From: Linanthus parryae | Lineage: Eukaryota > Streptophyta > Magnoliopsida > Ericales > Polemoniaceae | Direction: 5' to 3' | Length of the DNA: 64,000 nt | NCBI GenBank assembly: GCA_023055425.1 | Contig: JALGPY010000002.1 | Coordinates: 141,047,927 to 141,111,926 of the forward strand | Part shown: positions 11,395-22,285 of the stretch, one piece after another | Layout: every line of letters starts with the position of its first letter | Position numbering within the stretch: position 1 is the stretch's first letter | Translations under genes and position numbers: made by a program | The notes under the pieces: model-generated | The model's input: the letters and a program-made list of their open reading frames with translations, nothing else | Told to the model about the DNA's origin: nothing | Database searches by the model: none

Positions 11395-12960
11395 TCTCCG
11401 TCTTAAGTTATCGAGATCAAAGAGACCTCCTTCCCTTTGGGTTCCTGCCTCGCATGAGATTACGCACATCTTTGGTCGGCTCGTCTATGAACAGCTGGCC
11501 TTCCTTTATTTTCCTCTCCACCATCCATCTGAGATTTTTTCACTCCTGCGTTAGGTTTGACACCTGGCCATGACACTCGCACCACCTGGGGTTTCTGAAT
11601 TGCTCTCCTGTAGGTTTGCGCTCAAAGGGTGGCAAGATTTCGTCCTTCCGCCATCTTTTACAGAGATCAATTGCATCCCCAATTGAACAGGGTAGTGGCG
11701 GCGCCTCCTGTGGCTCGGGTCGTTGTTTCTTACTGGATGGTGACACAGCATGGATGTTCATGTCTCGCGGCCGCTTGTAACCGAACTTTCCGACCTTGTA
11801 GCTTGGATTCGTCGATGTATGCTCGCCAGCTCGTCTCTTTCGCATCCTTTCTACCAGAAGCTCAACGTTCCTGGTGCAGTCAATCAACTTCGAGAAAGTA
11901 TGCATGTTCAAATTAATCAACATACCTTTATATTCGTCGCGCATGCCTTGCAGGCATATCTCGACCAGACGACTCTCCAAAACTTCGTCGTTGCATTCAA
12001 AGGACCTGGCCCCAAATTTCTTAATGAAAGCGACACCTTCCTCATCACGCTTTTGGTACATCCGGGAGAGGTGAATGGTGGTGACTCGCTCGTCCATCTG
12101 GAAGAACTTCCTATAAAGTTTCTTTACCATGTCATCCCATGTCTTTACAGATCCCGCGTCGAGGGCTCTTACCACTTTTATGCGACGGTTCCCAAAGATT
12201 TAGGAAATTCGCGCATGATCAGCCGAGTATCGGCTGCATACAGGCCCATCATATCCATGAATCTCATCACATGCTCGTGAGCATTCCCACTGACTTCATC
12301 AAACTTGTCCCATTTGGGCGCTTTGTACCCAACGGGGTTTGGCATGAGATAGAAATCTCGCGGAATGGGAGGAGCACTATCTATCTTGGGAATGATAGTG
12401 TCTGCAAAACTCTGGTTGGCGATGATAATGTCAATCCTTTGTTCGAGAACCGCCATACTTGCAGGTGTTCCTCCATAGGACGGAGTTGTGGGCCCAAAGC
12501 CCGGAATGTATGGCATACTGGGATTGTAAGGAGGCGGAGGTGGAGGCCCGTGGCTTCACAGGGCTCTGCCTGCGTATAGAGACGATGCAGGGTACGCCGC
12601 GGGGTTTCCTGTCGTTATGAGGGACGAGCCTGGCAGCGTCTGACTCGACAGGCCACCCGAAAAGGAAGTAGGTGCGGCAGAAACATGCACTATCGAGGTG
12701 CCTATTGAGTTAGACACCGTCCCTGGTAGCGAAGTTGGCAGCAGCGGGGAAGAAGTCCACGGGGCAACGTTGTGGGCCATCTTTCCCAGGATTGCCAGGA
12801 TCTGAGCAAATCTGCTCTGACTGAGCTTCCATGGCTCGGGCTTGAGTCTGTATCGTAGCTTGGAGAGACTCTAGAGTGGGTTCTCCCTCAATGACAACCG
12901 GTGCCCGAGCGTTGGGAGTGGTATTGAGCAATCTGTCCTTTCCCGAGGTCTCTTGATGAG
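11395..12960 (-). pseudogene. gag of element A (Ty3/gypsy, broken)
   Basis: The core retrotransposon gag domain spans 12516-11540 on the minus strand: PKWDKFDEVSGNAHEHVMRF, then VKTWDDMVKKLYRKFF, then RMYQKRDEEGVAFIKKF. A basic tail (RMRKRRAGEH, GYKRPRD) and a cysteine/histidine stretch (WCECHG) follow. An in-frame TGA near 11540 stands where a cysteine is expected, after which the frame continues to about 11395. The N-terminal part (from 12931) is in other frames, so several indels have occurred. It forms the element's capsid. It lies directly inside the right LTR, which supports minus orientation. Confidence 0.8.
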
Positions 12961-13059
12961 AGGGAGACTGGTCTCCTTTATGAATGACTTGATCCGAAGA
13001 AATTATAGGAAAATTTGAGGTTTTTAAAGGTGGATGTTCACGTTAGGTTCACCGAAATG

Positions 13060-13675
13060 TGTACAAGGAAATCCTCAAGAGATCTCCAAGTGTACACATA
13101 AAGTAGGGAATAAGAACACGAAGAGTTATAGGGTGTGTGTAGGGAGAGAGTAAGCACTGGTAACTGCTTGTGAGAGAGAGACAATAAGCTTATGGTACTG
13201 AACTAATGTGTCTTACGAGTCTTGTTTGTTGTGCCGCGACGGGGAGCTAACGATCCTATATATAGTGGGGAAGTGACCGTTGGGGGGTTTAGTGCACCAT
13301 AAATGGCGGCTTAATGGTAGAACCCCCAACGGCACGTTCGACCGTGTATATAGGAACCGTTACGCATCTGTCCGGAAGTATCGGAGACCGTTATGAGATC
13401 AGCCGCATTAATGGGACACGTAAGCCTATGATCTCTCATTCAGTTAAAAGAGGTCGGGGCGCAAGCTTGGTTCTCGCATGCGCGCGACGAACCTCACCCT
13501 AGCCTCCAAACCACTAAGTCCCTACAAGTCCCGTGTTATCGTGCACGGGGGCCCTGTCTCGTAGCTCCCACGTGGATCAACACAGGCGGTGATGCGGTGT
13601 GGATGGAGCACAACTAGGTGTGCTGGATGGCTGCCACGTGGCGAAGATGTGTCTGTCTAGAAAGCACTATCTACA
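13060..13675 (-). repeat. Element A 5' LTR (right)
   Basis: 616 bases, the partner of 3719-4332. TATATATA at 13257-13264 is a candidate promoter TATA box in a GC-richer context. G-box cores CACGTG lie at 13569-13574 and 13635-13640. The sequence just inside (about 13035-13059) did not give a primer-binding site I can assign. Confidence 0.93.
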
Positions 13676-15940
13676 CATACTAAAAATAAAAAGCTCACAT
13701 CATTAGACATGATTTAAATTAAGAGTTAATCATAAGTGACCAGACTTAATTCCTATAATTTCTACTATGTTTTAGTGGATTCCTTATGCGACACTATTAA
13801 GTTTTAATGGATGTCTCATGTTTTAGGAGCTAAGAAAATGCGAGTAATTAATTTCCACTTCGTATCATATTTTTAGTTATGTCCTAATCTAGTCTCATCG
13901 CTGATTCTACTAAAGCTGTAATGCATAATTGTGACAATTACGACACCTGGAGTCGTCGTGCTATGTACTAAATGGTAGACATAGATTTTTCAGACCATAA
14001 TTTCTGAAACTTATTTTTTCTATTTTGCATGTTATTGTTTGTTGAATGGAGTTTTTGGTGCATTGATGTGGCTTAGAATTGATTTCTTATTTATGGTTTG
14101 GTTTTTGTATAGTAATTTGAAAGTTTTATTATGTATTCATAATACGACATTTGTGTCGTGCATCTCTACATACTCTATTAACTTCTCTTCTAACATACAC
14201 ATATCCAAAGAGGTTCTTATTATTATAAATAACATAGTTATTGAAGATTGAATTTAGAACCTTCAAGTGTCACATGCTTCTTCTGTAAGCTGAGCGAATA
14301 GATGTTTTTAAGACAACCAGCCTGGAACTGTTGGCAAAATCTCCCCATACCAAGAAATGTAAGCCTCGAGGAAATGGGAAGTGAGCGGATAAAGATTCTA
14401 AGGGAAAGGGAAAACCCGTTGCGGCCCCAAAAATCGAAGATCAAAAAGGCCACATGAGGTAGAAGGAGTCAGAGAGTCAAAAACATGGAAAAGGTCTTAT
14501 GCTACAACTGTCAAAATAATCGACACTTTGCTCGTGATTGCAGTGAGGCAAAGGTAGCCATAGTCCAAACTATGATTGTTTTGTTACTAGGGAAGTCTTT
14601 GTCGTCGATTCCCCTCATTTGTGGGTTGTAAAATAAGGTGGAAGCGGCCACCTAGTGTGTGATTGAGACACATGCATGGATTATCGGCGATTCGTGTTGG
14701 CAGTAGAAGGGGGTGAATGGGTAACAAAAATTTCGTTGATGCCCTAGGTCTTGGCACGTATCAGCTGAATTTGGAGTATGGAGAGATGCTAGTTCATCAT
14801 GACGTTCTATACGCACCTGATGCACGCAAGAACCTTATTTTAGTTTCCAGGGTTCTAGATTTGGATTGTAAACTTGTTTTTTAGGGTAGAGTTGTCAAAC
14901 GTTTTATTTCATAATCATTTGGAAATGGTTTCATTTCTCATGATTTATTTTATTTCGACATTCCTAACTCTAGTATTAGTAATTATTTGAATCTTTTTTT
15001 GTTCCTTACATCCTCTAGTGATGAAACTGATTCCAGTAGATGGCATGCTAGGTTGGGAAACATAGGACAATGATAGGATGATCATGCTAGCTTGGAAAGT
15101 TGTCCAAGATCTCCTTGCCTTTATGTGAGTCTAGCCTAGAAGGAAAGGCTAAACGCAAACTGTTTTGTAAAGCAGAAGGGAAGTTGAGCCTTTATAACTC
15201 ATTCGTTCCGATGTTTGCGGTCCATCAAATGTTAAGATAGACACGGTTCCTGCTATTTCATTAGATTTATAGATGATCATACGCGTTTCGGATATGTGTA
15301 CTTGATTTCACATAAATCTAAGCACTAGACTGCTTCAGAAGGTTTCTATTAGAAGTAGAGAACCAACTAGAGAGGAGAGTAAAATCTCTTAAGATAGACC
15401 GAGGATGCGAATATCTATTTCAGCAGTTCAAGGAACTTTCTGAATCCAAAGAATAGTGAGGCTGTTGACCATTCCCTACACACCGCAGGAAAATAATGTA
15501 GCGGAAATAAGGAAGAGGACATTGTTAGAAATAGTTTCTAGTATGATTTCATGTGCAAGTTTGCCTGATTCCTACTGGGGAGACACATTGATGACTCCCT
15601 CCTACATACTCAACTTTGTGTCCTCCAAGTTTGTTGCCACAATCCCCTACGAGATGTGGACCAAAAGGAGACTAGAGTTAGGTCACCTTAGGCCAATGGG
15701 ATCGTTGGCATATGTACAAACTAATTCCCATATATACGCGAAGTTGGGCCCCAGAGGAAAGAAGTGTTTCTTCATCTGCTACGCAGAGCATTCTAAGGGT
15801 TATGTATTCATAGCCCAATAACCGGATTGCAGTCTAACAGAAATGAAGCCACGAGACTTCAAATTTCTCAAAGGAGATTTTCTGAGTCGGGGGAGGTTCC
15901 TGGAGATGCAAGTCTTTATGAAATAGAGGAACCGTTGGAG
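13676..15940 (+). mobile_element. Angela-like copia relic, internal region
   Basis: This continues the relic cut by element A. It holds a second copy of the leader (14045-14275), then gag and integrase remnants. It stops abruptly at 15940, where an LTR begins; reverse transcriptase and RNase H are missing. The stretch 13680-14040 shows no clear coding. Confidence 0.65.
14485..15821 (+). pseudogene. Copia gag end to integrase (broken)
   Basis: From 14485 the frame gives an intact CCHC zinc knuckle at 14500-14541 (CYNCQNNRHFARDC). A GAG-pre-integrase signature (WHARLGN) lies near 15042. Integrase core follows: HSDVCGPS-like sequence near 15200, FIDDHTRFGYVYLISH-like near 15260, then an open frame 15456-15821 with YTPQENNVAE, SYWGDTL and a C-terminal GPRGKKCFF. 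Stops and frameshifts separate these blocks. Integrase would insert element DNA; this copy cannot be functional. Confidence 0.75.
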
Positions 15941-17289
15941 CGTTCGAGTATGCCCTAGAGGCAATCTATTTATCATGACATTTATATGGAGTTACTATTC
16001 ATTGTTTTATCGATATGGAGATATGTTACCATGAATGAAGTCCTTAGAATATAAATACTATATTCTTAAATATCCCTAGTCGAGTACTACGGTGAATTAG
16101 GAATTCTGTATTACATTGAGACCTGTATGTGGGTAGGTATATATCGAGATAACAAGTCTAACACATGGATAGGTATTATGAGTAATAGCGTAATGGATTG
16201 ATCCGCCATGAGAAGGCTACATGGGAGTTATGTGAATGTCACCAGCGCTTCTCATAGTGACAAAGGTGTTGTGATCCTTTGACTTGAAGTCACTTGATAC
16301 TCTAGTTTTGAGTTGTCATGTTTTGATATCGTTAAACGTATACCATAAATGGATGGCTATAAAGGATATAATCGGACATATTATAAAGCAAGATGAGAGA
16401 TGGTAGTGATGTAGATAGGATTTTTCCCTCCTAGATAACGGGAGTAAATATCCAAGGCCAATCGATGAGTGAGACATAGGTAAATGCATGACCATGTTCA
16501 AATAAATCAATATGAGATATTGATGTTATTTGTTTATTTAATTCTACTCGCAGATCAAGAAACTAAAGATTGGATATACAACTGTGACACTCCATGTCTC
16601 GTGTCCAATCTGGATAGATGAGACAAAGGGATTATACAATACGGTGACATTGGTCACAGAGGTTAGTCAGATCACTGACATTCCTATTACTTGGGTAGAA
16701 TTGATGTATTGCTATATGCCGCACAATGTTTGTAATAATTTTTATTACTGTCTACATAATTAGGAACCTACAGGGTCACACACAAGAATATATCAAATTA
16801 GAATTAGTTGCTAATTAGTTGGACTAAATAGAAATAATTAATAGATTGGAATAAAGTGTGAACTGTGCTCATTAGTTGACTAAAGAGAAATTATGGACTA
16901 GAATGCAAACTAATCCAAGATGGTTGATTAAGGGTAAAGATGAATTTCTCTAGCTGCAAATAGGATTTGTAGGCTATGAAAATTCAATCTAGATTCATTT
17001 CTACTCTACAAGTACACTAAAGAGAAAAGAGGAAGAGAGAATAAAGTTTCTCTCACACTAGGGTTCGGCCACAAGGAGGCTGCCCCTTACATGGAGGCCA
17101 CGACCATGGTGTCGACGGTGTGTTTACCATAGAGAAGTTTATTTTGATATGCGTATGTGATCGTCCCGGTCAGTATGAATGAGTTAATTTCTCCTTCATC
17201 ATGTTATGATGCTTCACCACGAATTCATGGAGGGTTTTTGAGCAGACGATATTGTAATTTCGCTGTGTAACCTGCACCAAAACCCTACA
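15941..17289 (+). repeat. Angela-like copia LTR
   Basis: 1349 bases. The start CGTTCGAGTATGCCCTAGAGGC is a mutated TGTTGGA-ATGCCCTAGAGGC, the common Angela-type opening. The end CCCTACA is followed at once by a primer-binding site. It is homologous on the opposite strand to the solo LTR at 23167-24552 (shared ATATCCCTAGTC, GAGAAGGCTACAT and TTGAAGTCACT blocks). Confidence 0.75.
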
Positions 17290-17290
17290 G

Positions 17291-17302
17291 AGGTATCAGA
17301 GC
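17291..17302 (+). other. Primer-binding site, initiator tRNA-Met type
   Basis: AGGTATCAGAGC, one base from the consensus TGGTATCAGAGC, two bases inside the LTR end. Confidence 0.85.
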
Positions 17303-19379
17303 CACATGTAAATCGGGCATAATACGATTTATGTGCTTATCTGTTTTATCAGTTTTACACCGTACTATTAAATTTCGCAAAAACTGATATTCGTATAGTG
17401 ATACGATTTGAATTTGATGCAATAGAAAATAAGCCAATTTTACATATCGTGTAAAGAGTGACTGATTTTGTATAGATATGATTTATGTTTTGGTAATTTG
17501 AAAAGCTATGGTTTGGGCAAAATTGGGAAAAAATGTGTCTTTGCCCCACAATTGGAAATCTTCCCACAAGGAAGGAAATTTTTTTGAAACTTACCCTATA
17601 GAGTTCGGCCATGGCCCCGTCCCCTCTCTTTGGCGCGCGAACCGAGGCCGACCGGCCTACCGGCTTGGCCAACCGCCAGGTTTGACCGTGCGGGCTGGTC
17701 TGACCGGTTTGACCCGGTTCGGCAGGCCTAAACGGGTTTGGCCAATTGGATTTGCGCGACTGTTTTGCCCGTTTTAACCCTATAAATCATAATTTTACTA
17801 AAATTAACTAAGCGCGATTAAATTAGTTTTTAACTGTATTATGTGATTTATCGCATTGTGGTTGGATGTGGCCCTAGTTGTTTGGTTGTTTAAGTTTTGT
17901 GGGTTGATTTTGTTTTGATGTTATTAATCTAATTAATATTACGACATGTGTGTCGTCTTCTCGCTCGCTTGTGAGCTTCTTATATGTAGTTCATAGATGC
18001 TAGCTAGTATTAAATAGATAGAATATGGTCAGGACATGGAGAAGACCATCAAAGAACAAAAGACCACAAGACAATGGAGACCCACAAGCTAGGACGCATG
18101 GACTAAAGACGGAGGCACATGGAGATGAGCTTGGTACTTTAGGCCCTATAGATATTCTCATTGGCTTGGGAATATCTTAGTCTTAGGGTCCACATCCATA
18201 CCACGTTTTATATATTTTTTATTTATCTTGTTTATTTTGGTGTATGGTTGATGCATGCAAAACAATAACAATCTTAATTATAAAACAACTTGGATATTTT
18301 ATTTGGACTTGCCCAATCCAAATAAGTAGATCTGTTGATATAATCAAAAAATAAAATGACAATAAAATCCCTCAAACGAAATATTGCGTTTTGCCTTCTC
18401 TTGCTTAACACTCGTAATGAACAAGGTCTATTGAGTTTGGGTTTGCCAAAGCAAGACGAATTGATTCATTATGATGTGACGCGACGGCACAAGCAAGTAA
18501 TGTGCGATTGTTGAAGTAAGAGGTTAAACGAAACTAATCTATTACAATAGGATTGAATGGTTAGAGGCAAGGAAATTGGGATTATTAATGTTATAGATAA
18601 AGAATAAGAATTTATTTGCCCAATTGAGCCAAGAGTTGTATAGGATGCAATTGGAAGGTGTTCCTACCTAAATAACTAACTTTCGGGTGACCTGCAAAAG
18701 CATGGTCAAGAGAAGGTGAAATATAGATCTCGGCCCACTAGAAAATGTATGATATTTTCCGCATTAATAGTGAGGGTTATTAATTCGATAAAAATAGTGG
18801 GAGCTATGTTTAATAATAATAATTCCTTGTTAAATATATTACAACATCACAATATTGGCATAATCTTTCTGTGTAGAATATCACTACGATATGTACTTTA
18901 AATGGACAAACTGTCTGAAATCAAATTTCAGGACTCGTACGTAATTGAGAATTGGTCTCAAACAAAAAGGAATTTTTTTATATCTTAGAGCATAAAGTTT
19001 CTTTCCACCAAACTGCCAATAACACTAAGACCTAATGGAAGGAACATCGAAGAATGGTTCACTGGATGTGACTTGCCCCATATTAGCTACCATGAACTCT
19101 GAGCTTTGAAATCAATCTGCGAACGTGGAGGCGTAAGATGAGATCATACATTTAAAGAATCTCCTTCAAGAGAGAGCTAGACATGAAAGGTTTGAACTGT
19201 CAAGGGCCTTGTTCAAAAGCGATAAACTCAATATGATTGAGAACCGCTAAACAAAGCATTAATAAGGGAAAAGGTAAAACCATATTGATTGTTTAAGGGG
19301 GAGAGGCAAATGGTATTCGAAGAACCCCAATGGTATAAGCAAACTTGTTGAGGTATTCCATTGAAAAGTTAGGACTTAT
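17303..19379 (+). mobile_element. Angela-like leader and decayed internal sequence
   Basis: The leader continues from the primer site, with a GC-rich block of CCGGC/GACCGG repeats at 17630-17770 and a region near 17930-18200 related to the leader copies at 3251 and 14045. Faint gag-like peptide similarity appears between 18500 and 19260 but every frame is interrupted. A purine run TTTAAGGGGGAGAGG near 19290 resembles a polypurine tract. No gene can be called. Confidence 0.5.
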
Positions 19380-20132
19380 ATGTGTGATCTTGATTATCTC
19401 TTTCTTCATTCAATCATGAACTTGGCTTAATGACAATCTTATTAGCCTAATATCTCGTTTATTGTGCTTAATCCTTAGTAAGTTAGGATTCATGACCCGA
19501 CCTTTCTATTTAACTAGTGAGTGTGTGAAAGATACTCTACCCTAGTTGTGATGAGTAGACTCGAACATTCTTAATCAATGAGACTGAGATGTGAGTTGAG
19601 TAGGAATGGCTAGAAGAGGGTAGATTCAATAGGATATAGTGAATTGTTCGTGTGGTGATGGTCTGAGAGGACATTATTCCGTGCATTGTCGATACCTTAC
19701 TACAACGTATTGGTAATTAGAGTTGGCCTGAGGTTGACAAATCAGTACCGGTGTGTAGAACGAGAAGAGACCGATAGGTAATTGTCAATGCCATTACCCA
19801 GCTTAGCTAACTAAGTGTTTTGGTGTTAGAACATGAAATCCGGAATCGTTAAAATTACCCTAGGTGATCTATAGGTTACCTTGTTTTCTCTCCACTGGTT
19901 TATTCTAAATCATTTTTTTTTGCGTAATTTTAGTCATAGTTCCTAGTCACTTGATTGAGGGTGACAACACTCCAATTGCAAAACTTTTTACCATTTACTA
20001 AGTAGGTTAAAGTAGTTGTTAAACTTATAAAAGTAAGCACCTTCCCTTGGGTTCGATAACTCGTAGTCCCAAATACTCCATTATATTACATGACCGTATA
20101 CTTGCGCTTCAACGCGTAATATAGGCGAGTCA
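19380..20132 (-). repeat. Athila-like LTR fragment
   Basis: Read in reverse it is a diverged relative of the element C LTR (25351-27014). Shared blocks include GGAGTATTT-GGGACT, CGAACCCAAGGG, GATCACCTAGGGT and GGGTAAT(G/A)GCA. The LTR end GAGTCA is at 20132, directly against the truncated Sirevirus LTR. The far end could not be located. Confidence 0.55.
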
Positions 20133-20376
20133 ATTTGCTGCACAAAACATGTTTTAAGTTCAAGGGTTTGAAAGCCATTTCAAGGCCTTGAAAACTCTCA
20201 TCATTCTTTCTACTATCTGTTTTCACTCAAAGGACTTGAAATTCATTTGAAGGCCTTGAAATACTCATTGCTTGCCACAAAATTTTTATAAACCTCTCTT
20301 TTAGCAAAAAATACCATACTATATTCACCCCCCTTCTAGAGTATTGATCCTGTATTTATACCTAGAATGTCTTTCA
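20133..20376 (+). repeat. Sirevirus copy 2 5' LTR, 3' end only
   Basis: Matches the last part of the LTR ending at 45723: a perfect palindrome at 20179-20192, a diverged second one near 20250, a C6 tract near 20325, then AGAGTATTGATCCTGTATTT and the end TTTCA. Confidence 0.8.
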
Positions 20377-20378
20377 AT

Positions 20379-20390
20379 TTTCATCAGAGC
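20379..20390 (+). other. Degenerate primer-binding site
   Basis: TTTCATCAGAGC compared with TGGTATCAGAGC, followed by the TTGTATCACT shared with copies 1 and 3. Confidence 0.6.
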
Positions 20391-20425
20391 TTGTATCACT
20401 GCATAGATTTAACCATCTTGTGATT

Positions 20426-22285
20426 ATGAGTACTGTATGTGATGGTGGTTTCGCTCAGGGAAGAGCTGCTAACAAACATCCTTTGTTCTGTGGTGACAAC
20501 TTTGTGCACTGGAAAGCCTTGATGAAAATGTTCATCATTGATCCAGATATAGAGTTGTGGAACATCATTCAAAATTGTCCTCATACTTTCTACATAGAGA
20601 AAGATTGGATTAGAACTCCCAAGAATAAGGATTCACTATCTGCAACTTAGTTAGAACAGATTTCTAAAAATTACAGAGCTATGAATCTCTTATATTGTGC
20701 ATTCAATGCAGATGAATACAACAGGAATTCTGGTTGCAAGACTGCTAAAGAAATATGGGACAAACTGGTGATAACCTTTGAAGGAACCAGTCAAGTGAAG
20801 AAGAATAATATCAACATATTTCTTAGACAGTATGAACTGTTTAAAATGAATGGAGATGATTTCATGAAGGACATGTTCAAGAGGTTCACTGACATTTTCA
20901 AAATAAGGACTCCTTGGGAAAATCATTTTCCAATGAAGAGAAAGTCGTGAAGATCTTGAGAAGTCTTCCAAAGCCAAATGGGAACCAAAGACTACTGCTA
21001 TTGAAGAGGCTCAAGATCTATCATCACTTTAACTTGATGACTTTGCAGGGAAAGCTGCTTACACATGAGATATCCATTAATGAAGTTGATGGAGAACTTC
21101 TAGAAAGTGTCAAGAATCTAGCTCTCGAGGCTAAGGAGAATGAGCCATATCAAAGACTTGAAAATGAAGAAGACAATGATGAAGATCCTTTTGCTCTAAT
21201 TTCCTAACCCTTGACTAGAATTCTCAAGATGAAGAAGAAATTTGGAAAGAAAGACTTCAACAGGGATAGACACAAATCCTCCAGTAGCAAAGACTACAAA
21301 GGTTAATATTGTTCTCATGGTAATAAGGCTAAAGAAATGAACTGATTTGAGTGTGGTGATGCAGGACATTTGATTAGAGACTGTCCACACAAGAAAATCA
21401 AACACTTTCAGAAGAAAGACCATGACAAAAGAAAGAAGGCTATGATAGCTTCTTGGAGTGACTCAGACTCCTCAAGTGATTCTGAATCTGAGGAAGAACA
21501 TGACAACCTCTGCCTTATGGCCAAGCATGATGAAAGTTCGAAAAATAACATTGAGGTAATGGTAAAATTTTTGATTTCAAAACCAACAGATGTCCTATAT
21601 GATTATCTTAGAACAAGGCTTTGTTATGAAGAGGACTATCTGAAAGAAATCAAGAATTTCAAAGAAAAGGTTCATGAGCAAGTAAAAGATAATTTACATA
21701 TTGTTTGTCAAAATCAGAATCTTCAAAATTTCTCAGAAGAAATCTGACAGGGATTTCAAGGCCTTGGAAACCAATTTCAAAATCTTGAAAACTCAACTCA
21801 AGGAAGTAGTCACTGAGAACTCACTTTTGAGTTACAATATTGTTTCTATAAGACATCAGTTTGATTAATTGGAGGAACAAAGGGTTACTCTAGCTGAGAA
21901 ACACTAAGAATATAAGAAAGTTATTACAACACTTGCTGGCTCAGAACACAATTTCAACCTGATTTTTGGAGGAAGCTTAAAGTCTGTTCATAAAACTGGT
22001 ATTGGTTACAATCCATATTTTCCCAGAAAAAACAACACTATATTTGTGAAGGCTGGTAGTAGAACTTCTCCTAAATTCTAGTACTGAAACGGAATTGGTC
22101 ATGTTAAGATGACTTTTCCTTTTAGAAGATAAGACCCTAACGTAATGAGGAACACTTTTCCAGTTCAAATTAAAGGAAAATTTAGACATATTTGGGTTCC
22201 TAAAGGGGTTAGACCACCTAACATGGTTGACCCTGAATATGAATCTAAATACCACACTTGGTCAAACAGCTGGGTAAGGAAGTGA
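20426..22285 (+). pseudogene. Sirevirus copy 2 gag (broken)
   Basis: Starts MSTVCDGG with QGRAANKHP and LFCGDNFVHWKALM. The UBN2-type segment reads through 20950. The zinc knuckle near 21346-21390 is preceded by MN-stop-FECGDAGHLIRDC: the first knuckle cysteine codon is TGA. A Ser/Asp/Glu-rich segment follows (about 21450-21510). The coiled-coil part near 21750 holds an imperfect palindrome, and the C-terminal part ends near 22285. At least four frame breaks are visible. Confidence 0.8.

Larger units (their letters stand above)
3719..13675 (-). mobile_element. Element A: Tat-like Ty3/gypsy element with antisense PMD gene
   Basis: 9957 bases bounded by two LTRs and a perfect 5-bp target duplication, CATAC (3714-3718 and 13676-13680). 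The orientation is minus: gag reads leftward from the right LTR, and a polypurine tract abuts the left LTR. In element order it holds the 5' LTR, gag, a tandem-repeat block, a small antisense ORF, a six-exon antisense PMD gene, the polypurine tract and the 3' LTR. No reverse transcriptase, RNase H or integrase is present, so it would need enzymes from elsewhere. Tat-lineage elements (for example Retand and Grande) are known for antisense extra ORFs; the Tat label is inferred from that and from gag. Confidence 0.85.
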
